Origin: Actinomycetota bacterium
GTDB taxonomy: Bacteria; Actinomycetota; Acidimicrobiia; Acidimicrobiales; SZUA-35
DNA: 11,850 nucleotides
Direction: 5' to 3'
Assembly (NCBI GenBank): GCA_027730885.1
Contig: JAQCHM010000057.1
Span: forward strand, 1 to 11,850
The notes under the pieces were generated by a model. The model had not been told where the DNA came from. It saw only the letters and a list, made by a program, of their open reading frames with translations, and did no database searches. Positions within the stretch are counted from its first letter, which is position 1; every line of letters begins with the position of its first letter. A program made the position numbers and the translations under genes. Of the stretch, positions 6,842 to 11,850 are shown piece by piece.

Positions 6842-6853
6842 AATACTCGCTCG
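6842..6853 (+). promoter_or_regulatory. Possible -10 element for a leaderless phosphatase mRNA
   Basis: AATACT at 6842-6847 matches four of six positions of the -10 consensus, including the A and T most important for opening. It ends six bases before ATG 6854, which would put the transcript start at or near the start codon. No -35 is visible. This would explain why ATG 6854 lacks a ribosome binding site. Confidence 0.22.
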
Positions 6854-7561
6854 ATGACACCGAACTTGGACTTCGAGGGACTGGTAAACCTACGTGATGT
6901 CGGCGGTGCGAGCGGTGTCCGGTCGATTCGACCGAGTGTCCTGTTCCGGTCCGAGACGCCGCAGTTGATGACCGACGCCGACGTGCAGCGGGCCCGGACC
7001 CAGCTCGGGATCACGCGCGTTGTCGACCTGCGGGGGCCCCGAGGCAACGGGTCCGGCCCGTTGGCCGCGGGTGGGCGAGGGGTCGTCCTCGACTTCTTCG
7101 AGATCGCCTCACTGGTGCAGGCGGAAAGCGATGAGTCGCCGGACGGATTCCTCCCGGCCCAACTCGACCGGGCCGCGGGTGTGGCTGGGCGGTTCTTCGA
7201 GGAGCTGGTCGCCAACCCGGGGGCCACCCTCGTGCACTGCCACACCGGGAAGGATCGGACCGGTTTCGTCGTGGCGATGACGTTGGCCGCCGCCGGTGCG
7301 AGCGATGAGGAGATCATCGCCGACTACGAACGATCCGCACCCGTCTTCGCAACGATGATGACGAACCTCGCTGCTGTGGGCAGGGCCGTGCCCGAGAGCG
7401 CGCCGGAGTTCGCCCGGGACGCGCCGTCGGCTAAAGGAATTCGCGCGCTGATGCACCGGCTACGAGCCGAATGGGCGTCGCCCGAGGACTATCTGGTCGC
7501 CGGCGGCGTGGACCGGGCCTTGGTTCGAGCAGTTCGGCGGCGCTTGGCCGCGGGCTGCTGA
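6854..7561 (+). CDS. Tyrosine-protein phosphatase-like protein (DSP/MptpB-type family)
   Basis: This 235-residue protein carries the signature of the bacterial protein tyrosine/serine phosphatase family related to mycobacterial PtpB. The N-terminal GLVNLRDVGG is the family's [N/V]xRDxGG motif. The P-loop HCHTGKDRTG fits C-x5-R, with Cys129 as nucleophile and Arg135 binding phosphate. VVDLRGPRG lies between them. No signal peptide or membrane segment is visible. The substrate could be phosphotyrosine, phosphoserine or a phosphoinositide. I chose ATG 6854 because it starts close to the conserved motif; ATG 6830 in the same frame, behind a G-rich run, would add eight residues. The gene is divergent from the alcohol dehydrogenase, with 58 bases between the starts, so the promoters must lie close together or overlap the coding ends. 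Confidence 0.88.
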   Translation: MTPNLDFEGLVNLRDVGGASGVRSIRPSVLFRSETPQLMTDADVQRARTQLGITRVVDLRGPRGNGSGPLAAGGRGVVLDFFEIASLVQAESDESPDGFLPAQLDRAAGVAGRFFEELVANPGATLVHCHTGKDRTGFVVAMTLAAAGASDEEIIADYERSAPVFATMMTNLAAVGRAVPESAPEFARDAPSAKGIRALMHRLRAEWASPEDYLVAGGVDRALVRAVRRRLAAGC

Positions 7562-7584
7562 ACTGACTGCAATCAGAATTCGGG

Positions 7585-7603
7585 CCGAGAGGCTACCTCT
7601 TGG
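7585..7603. terminator. Short hairpin after the phosphatase gene
   Basis: CCGAGAGG - CTA - CCTCTTGG forms an eight-pair stem with one G-T wobble, 23 bases past the phosphatase stop. No T-run follows, so it is only a candidate terminator, or part of the leader of the next gene. Confidence 0.35.
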
Positions 7604-7679
7604 ATAGGGTGCGCAGCAGCTGTCCTTGAGTAGCAGCCGTCTTCGACGAGCGAAGGTCGATGAGCCGTGGAGGCACCCG

Positions 7680-8273
7680 ATGAAGCGAAGCACTGATCGA
7701 ATCCTCACCACGCACGTGGGAAGCCTCGCTCGACCAACCGAGCTGCTCGATATTCTCAAGGAGCGAGAGAACGGTCGCCCCTATGACGCTGCCGCTCTCG
7801 CCGAGCAGGTTCGCCTCGCGGTGATCGACCGGGTGCAACACCAGGTCGAGTGCGGTATCGACATCGTGACCGACGGCGAGATGTCGAAGACCAGCAATGA
7901 CTACATCAAGGATCGACTGGCTGGCTTCGAGATCGACGACGCGCCCAGCCGAGGTCTGGCCCCCACCTGGCAGGCCGAGTTCGACATGTTCCCCGAGTAC
8001 TACGAGATCTATCTCAACAAGTACAAGGCCACGGTCGCCCCTCTCCGGCGCATCAAGTGCACCGGCCCGGTGAGCTACGCGGGCCATGAGGCCGTCGCCA
8101 CCGACATCGCCAATCTCAAGGCTGCGGTCGACGCAGTCGGGGCCGACAAGGTCACGGAGATCTTCATGCCAGCCACTACGCCCGGTACCTACGGCCGCAA
8201 CGAGCACTACAGAAACCGCGAGGAATATCTCGAAGCGGTGGCCAACGCCATGCGCGTTGAGTACCGGGCGTAG
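7680..8273 (+). CDS. MetE C-terminal-like methyltransferase, 5' half of a split gene
   Basis: This 197-residue ORF is the first half of a cobalamin-independent methionine synthase II (Meth_synt_2) family protein, the group that includes MetE C-terminal domains and epoxyalkane:coenzyme M transferases, which move a carbon group to a zinc-bound thiolate. It opens with TTHVGSLARP, near the barrel start, and has VECGIDIVTDGEMSK and KCTGPVSYAG. ATG 7680 has GGAGG six bases upstream. The frame ends at TAG 8271-8273 straight after NAMRVEYRA; the family sequence goes on without a gap in the -1 frame as VVDAGFILQIDD. One extra G before the TAG would join the two into a protein of about 387 residues, a normal size for the family. 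This half lacks the zinc ligands, so it cannot be active alone. The true substrate is unknown, and methionine synthesis is not certain. Confidence 0.85.
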   Translation: MKRSTDRILTTHVGSLARPTELLDILKERENGRPYDAAALAEQVRLAVIDRVQHQVECGIDIVTDGEMSKTSNDYIKDRLAGFEIDDAPSRGLAPTWQAEFDMFPEYYEIYLNKYKATVAPLRRIKCTGPVSYAGHEAVATDIANLKAAVDAVGADKVTEIFMPATTPGTYGRNEHYRNREEYLEAVANAMRVEYRA

Positions 8274-8842
8274 TGGACGCGGGCTTCATCCTCCAGATCG
8301 ACGATCCGGGTCTGATCGACACCCTCGGTGATCCGGCGAAGCCGATCGAGGAACGCCATCGAGAAGCCAACGAGGCCATCGACACACTCAACCACGCCAT
8401 CCGCGACATTCCCGCCGAGAAGATCCGCCACCACACCTGCTACGGGCTCAACCACGGCCCCCGACTCACCGACATCGATCTCAGGGACGCCATTCCGTTC
8501 ATGATGCGAATCAACGCCGGCGAATACTCCTTCGAGGTGGCCAATCCTCGTCATCAACACGAGTGGCGCATCTGGGAAGACGTCAAGCTTCCCGAAGGCA
8601 AGATTCTCATGCCCGGCCTACTCGGACACGCCAACAACTCCGTCGAACACCCCGAGCTGGTCGCGGAGTACATCGTCCGGTACGCCAACCTGGTCGGCAA
8701 GGAGAACGTCGTCGCCGGCGCCGACTGCGGCTTCTCGTCTCGTGCTTCTTATGCGCCGGAGGTGCATCCAACGGTCGTGTGGCCGAAGTTCCAGGCCCTG
8801 GCCGAGGGTGCTCGTATCGCTTCGGGCAAGCTCTGGAGCTGA
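8273..8842 (+). CDS. MetE C-terminal-like methyltransferase, 3' half with the zinc site
   Basis: This ORF of 189 residues continues the barrel of the preceding one: GFILQIDDPGL, then HTCYGLNHGP with putative zinc ligands His54 and Cys56, FMMRINAGEYSFEVANPRH, and GADCGFSS with the third ligand Cys152. It ends with the family's usual tail (FQALAEGARIASGKLW). The only start at the junction is a GTG at 8273 that shares one base with the upstream stop (TAGTG), so translating ribosomes could stop and restart; no separate ribosome binding site is clear. The simplest reading is one gene with a one-base deletion (or a sequence error). A pair of separately made halves that assemble is possible but unproven. 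Confidence 0.85.
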   Translation: MDAGFILQIDDPGLIDTLGDPAKPIEERHREANEAIDTLNHAIRDIPAEKIRHHTCYGLNHGPRLTDIDLRDAIPFMMRINAGEYSFEVANPRHQHEWRIWEDVKLPEGKILMPGLLGHANNSVEHPELVAEYIVRYANLVGKENVVAGADCGFSSRASYAPEVHPTVVWPKFQALAEGARIASGKLWS

Positions 8843-8870
8843 CCTCCCTCCGGGCAGCGTGTGATTAACT

Positions 8871-8886
8871 GTGACCGAATCGTCAC
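8871..8886. promoter_or_regulatory. Short dyad upstream of the oxidoreductase gene
   Basis: GTGAC - 6 bases - GTCAC, a perfect 5-bp inverted repeat in the 118-base gap before the indolepyruvate oxidoreductase gene. It could be a regulator site; arms this short also occur by chance. Confidence 0.2.
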
Positions 8887-8960
8887 CATCAACACTCGTC
8901 CATAAGCGCTGTTCGCCCGACCGCAGAAGTCCCGACCGCATACGACCCAAGGGGGATCCC

Positions 8961-11850
8961 ATGACCGACGTTCTTCCCGCAAGCCCCGCATTCGACCTGG
9001 ACGACAAGTACCAGGCCGAGTCCGGGAGCTTCTACTTCACGGGGGTGCACGCGCTGGTGCGGGTCCCCCTCGATCAGATGCGGGCCGATCGAAAGGCCGG
9101 TCTCAAGACGGCGACGTTCGTCTCGGGCTACCAGGGCTCGCCCCTCGGCGGTTACGACCGGGAGATCATCAACCACAAGACGTTGATGGACGAGTACCAC
9201 ATCGTGCACAAGTCGGGGCTGAACGAGGAACTCGGCGCCACGGCGGTCATGGGAAGCCAGGTCTCGGCCACGTTCCCCCAGCAGCGATACGACGGGGTGC
9301 TTGGCATCTGGTACGGCAAGGCACCCGGGCTGGACCGTGCCGGAGACGCCATTCGCCATGCCCAATACGCCGGTACCAGCCAACATGGCGGCGTGCTTGC
9401 CCTCACCGGGGACGACCCGGCCAACAAGTCCTCGACGCTTCCCTCGGCGTCGGAGTTCACCCTCGCCGACCTCCACCTACCCATTTTGCACCCGGGCAAC
9501 GTCCAGGAGGTGCTCGATCTCGGGCGTCACGGTGTCTTCCTCTCACGGACCTCGGGCCTGTGGTCCGCCATCAAGATCGTCACCGCGGTGGCCGACGGAT
9601 CGGGCACTGCCGAGGCCGGGCCCGATCGGATCGTGCCGGTCATTCCCGAGTTCGAATGGCGGGGCAAGCCCTACCGTCCCAGGGTCACGGGTCGCCTGGG
9701 CGGTGCGGTGGCCAACTCGGTCGAGCAGGAAATCCACGAGGCCCGCACCGAACTGGCCCGGCTCTACGGCATCGAGAACAAGCTCAACAAGATCACCGTG
9801 AATCCCAACGACGCGTGGCTTGGCATCGTGTCCACCGGGCGTTGCTACCACGAGGTCCTGGCCGCGGCCAAGAACCTGGGCCTGGCCGAGGAAGACCTCG
9901 CCTCGCACGGCATTCGGGTGTTGCAGATGTCGATGCCGTATCCGTTCGACCGAGCCATCGCCCGGCAGTTCGCGCGAGGTCTCACCGAGATCCTGGTCGT
10001 CGAGGAGAAGCGGCCGTTCATCGAGGGCCAGCTGCGCGAGGCGTTGTACGGGATGGCGAACCCGCCGGTCATCGTGGGCAAGCGCGACCCCGAAGACCAC
10101 ATCCTCGTGCCCTTGCACGGTTCCCTCGACGCCGACGCCCTTGTCGAACCCTTGCGCCGTCGACTGATCACCCGCATCGACCCCGCCCGCCTGGCACCGC
10201 CGCCGGCAGCCGACAACGCGTCGGGCAAGGCCGCTGATCGCAAGCTGATCGAGATGTTGCCTTCCAGGACCCCGTACTACTGCTCCGGCTGTCCCCATTC
10301 CACGGGCACCAAGGCGCCGAGTGACTCCCTGGTCGGAGGCGGGATCGGCTGCCACGGCCTGGTCGGACTGATGGCGCCCGAGCGCGTCGGGACGGTCATG
10401 GGCAACACCCAGATGGGCGGAGAGGGGGTCCACTGGATCGGGATCGAGCCATTCGTCGGCGTCGAGCATTTCATCCAGAACCTGGGCGACGGCACGTTCG
10501 CCCACTCGGGATCCCTCGCCATCAGGGCCGCGCGTGCCGCGGGTTCGCACATGACGTTCAAGATCCTCTACAACGGCGCGGTTGCCATGACCGGAGGGCA
10601 GGACGCAGCCGGCGCCATGCCCGTGCCTCAACTCACCGCCTGGCTCCAGAGCGAGGGGGTGACTCGGGTCATCGTGACCACCGACGACCTCGACAAGTAC
10701 AAGGGCGTCAAGATGCCAAAGGGCGTCGACGTCTGGGACCGTGACAAGATCATTGAGGCCCAGGAGGTGCTGCGGGACGAGCCGGGAGTGACCGTGCTCA
10801 TCCACGATCAGCAGTGCGCAGCGGAGAAGCGCCGGGACCGCAAGCGCGGTCGGGTGATCGATCCGGCCGAACGCATCGTCATCAACGAGCGCGTGTGCGA
10901 GGGCTGCGGCGACTGCGGTGCGAAGTCGAACTGTCTGTCGGTGCAGCCGATCGAGACCGAGTTCGGACGCAAGACCCAGATCCATCAGTCGAGCTGTAAC
11001 AAGGACTACTCGTGTCTCGACGGAGACTGCCCTTCGTTCCTGTCGGTCGTGCCCAACGCCAAAGCGGGTAAAGCGAGCCGGGAGAAGGGCGGGGCCCGCC
11101 GGGTCCCGACCCTCGACGAGTCGAAACTGGTCGAGCCGAAGATGGTCGTACCCACCGACGACGTGACCATCCGGATGCCGGGCGTCGGCGGAACCGGCGT
11201 TGTCACCGTGTCTCAGATTCTCGGCACTGCGGCCACCCTCGACGGCAAGTACGTGGGTGGCCTCGATCAGACGGGATTGTCCCAGAAGGCCGGCCCGGTG
11301 GTCTCCGACCTTCGGATCTCCACCGAACCGAAGGAGGGCACCAACAAGCTCACCGCCGGTTCAGCCGACGTGTATCTGGTCTTCGATCTTCTGGTCGGTC
11401 TGTCGCCGAGCAATCTCCACGGCGTCTCACCCGAGCGCACGGTCGCGGTCGTATCGATGACCAAGACGCCGACGGGGGAGATGGTGCGCGACGTCAACGC
11501 GGCGTTCCCCGACCTCGAACCGCTCAAGGACGAGCTCAACGGGCGCACCCGGGGTGAGTTGAACCGCTATCTCGATGCAACGGCCGTCACCGAGGGGTTG
11601 TTCGGCGAGTCGACCACCGCCAACACCTTCATTATCGGCGTTGCTTATCAGATCGGGGCGTTGCCCATTTCGGCCGGAGCGATCGAACAAGCCATCGAAC
11701 TCAATGGTGCTGCCGTTGCCGCCAACCGGTCGGCCTTCCGGTGGGGGCGGATGTGGGCCATCGATCCCGACGTGGTGCGTCAGGCATCGCAGCTCCCCGA
11801 GGACCACATCCCCACCCCGTCACCCGCGTTGGAGTCGGCCATCGTCGCAG
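8961..11850 (+). CDS. Indolepyruvate ferredoxin oxidoreductase, single-chain form, 3' end outside the window
   Basis: This enzyme decarboxylates aryl 2-oxoacids such as indolepyruvate to aryl-acyl-CoA and passes electrons to ferredoxin, a step in aromatic amino acid breakdown. ATG 8961 follows AAGGGGGAT with normal spacing, and 963 codons are open to the window edge. Order of parts: an alpha-like pyrimidine-binding domain (SGYQGSPLGGYD at about 54; GDDPANKSS at about 150), CSGCPHSTGTK at about 440, the thiamine diphosphate site GDGTF...YNGAVAMTGGQD at about 510-550, an iron-sulfur segment at about 645-695 with C-x2-C-x2-C-x5-C and then C-x5-C-x4-C, and a gamma-like domain beginning GVGGTGVVTVSQILG at about 740 with GLDQTGLSQKAGPV. 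Known single-chain members are about 1150-1200 residues, so roughly the last fifth is missing. Other 2-oxoacids are possible substrates. No partner gene is in view. Confidence 0.95.
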   Translation, partial: MTDVLPASPAFDLDDKYQAESGSFYFTGVHALVRVPLDQMRADRKAGLKTATFVSGYQGSPLGGYDREIINHKTLMDEYHIVHKSGLNEELGATAVMGSQVSATFPQQRYDGVLGIWYGKAPGLDRAGDAIRHAQYAGTSQHGGVLALTGDDPANKSSTLPSASEFTLADLHLPILHPGNVQEVLDLGRHGVFLSRTSGLWSAIKIVTAVADGSGTAEAGPDRIVPVIPEFEWRGKPYRPRVTGRLGGAVANSVEQEIHEARTELARLYGIENKLNKITVNPNDAWLGIVSTGRCYHEVLAAAKNLGLAEEDLASHGIRVLQMSMPYPFDRAIARQFARGLTEILVVEEKRPFIEGQLREALYGMANPPVIVGKRDPEDHILVPLHGSLDADALVEPLRRRLITRIDPARLAPPPAADNASGKAADRKLIEMLPSRTPYYCSGCPHSTGTKAPSDSLVGGGIGCHGLVGLMAPERVGTVMGNTQMGGEGVHWIGIEPFVGVEHFIQNLGDGTFAHSGSLAIRAARAAGSHMTFKILYNGAVAMTGGQDAAGAMPVPQLTAWLQSEGVTRVIVTTDDLDKYKGVKMPKGVDVWDRDKIIEAQEVLRDEPGVTVLIHDQQCAAEKRRDRKRGRVIDPAERIVINERVCEGCGDCGAKSNCLSVQPIETEFGRKTQIHQSSCNKDYSCLDGDCPSFLSVVPNAKAGKASREKGGARRVPTLDESKLVEPKMVVPTDDVTIRMPGVGGTGVVTVSQILGTAATLDGKYVGGLDQTGLSQKAGPVVSDLRISTEPKEGTNKLTAGSADVYLVFDLLVGLSPSNLHGVSPERTVAVVSMTKTPTGEMVRDVNAAFPDLEPLKDELNGRTRGELNRYLDATAVTEGLFGESTTANTFIIGVAYQIGALPISAGAIEQAIELNGAAVAANRSAFRWGRMWAIDPDVVRQASQLPEDHIPTPSPALESAIVA

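Noticed and set aside
5989..6897. 302-residue plus-strand frame crossing the dehydrogenase and the phosphatase start
   Set aside because: It runs antisense to the dehydrogenase with its zinc motifs and out of frame with the phosphatase.
8271..8273. TAG as pyrrolysine in a methyltransferase-like gene
   Set aside because: The reading frame changes at the same point, so inserting an amino acid at TAG would not reach the second half; the family is also not one of the pyrrolysine methylamine methyltransferases.
8261..8275. Programmed -1 frameshift in the MetE-like gene
   Set aside because: There is no slippery heptamer before the TAG and the tRNA reading GCG would pair badly after a -1 slip; a one-base deletion is simpler.
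9543..10985. 480-residue open frame on the minus strand
   Set aside because: It is opposite the indolepyruvate oxidoreductase, which has continuous family motifs; the minus-strand translation shows no domain.

Overview
The window is GC-rich DNA with actinobacterial-looking genes: an alditol-oxidase relative, a TetR repressor, a class III-like zinc alcohol dehydrogenase beside a MaoC-like hydratase, and a long single-chain indolepyruvate:ferredoxin oxidoreductase. A free-living, aerobic, heterotrophic actinobacterium, possibly of the Acidimicrobiia, is my best guess; there is no rRNA or marker gene to fix this. No tRNA, CRISPR array, insertion sequence or phage gene was seen.

Layout. (1) 79-1243 (+): remnant of an FAD-linked alditol/xylitol oxidase with an in-frame stop, a frame change and a missing block near its N-terminus. 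(2) 1218-1904 (-): TetR-family regulator, overlapping the oxidase tail to tail. (3) 2076-2249 (+): tiny lipoprotein with an acidic heptapeptide repeat, followed by a 16-bp tandem duplication and a strong hairpin. (4) 2378-4678 (-): a GAF-PAS-GGDEF-EAL cyclic-di-GMP signalling gene, split by one amber codon inside a 15-bp repeat array. (5) 4728-5678 and 5686-6795 (-): MaoC-like double-hotdog protein and zinc alcohol dehydrogenase, 7 bases apart and surely co-transcribed. (6) 6854-7561 (+): tyrosine-phosphatase-like protein, divergent from the dehydrogenase. (7) 7680-8842 (+): MetE C-terminal-like methyltransferase split into two ORFs by a one-base frame change, with stop and restart overlapping as TAGTG. 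(8) 8961 to the right edge (+): indolepyruvate:ferredoxin oxidoreductase, running out of the window.

The dehydrogenase and MaoC protein plausibly act together on an alcohol and an acyl-CoA intermediate, and the cyclic-di-GMP gene may be read from the same transcript. The other genes look like separate units.

No clearly new multi-gene system is visible. The most unusual feature is that three of the nine genes are interrupted (alditol oxidase, cyclic-di-GMP enzyme, MetE-like enzyme). The amber codon in the signalling gene differs from the neighbouring repeat units by an adjacent CC-to-TT change and lies where loss of one repeat unit would restore the frame.
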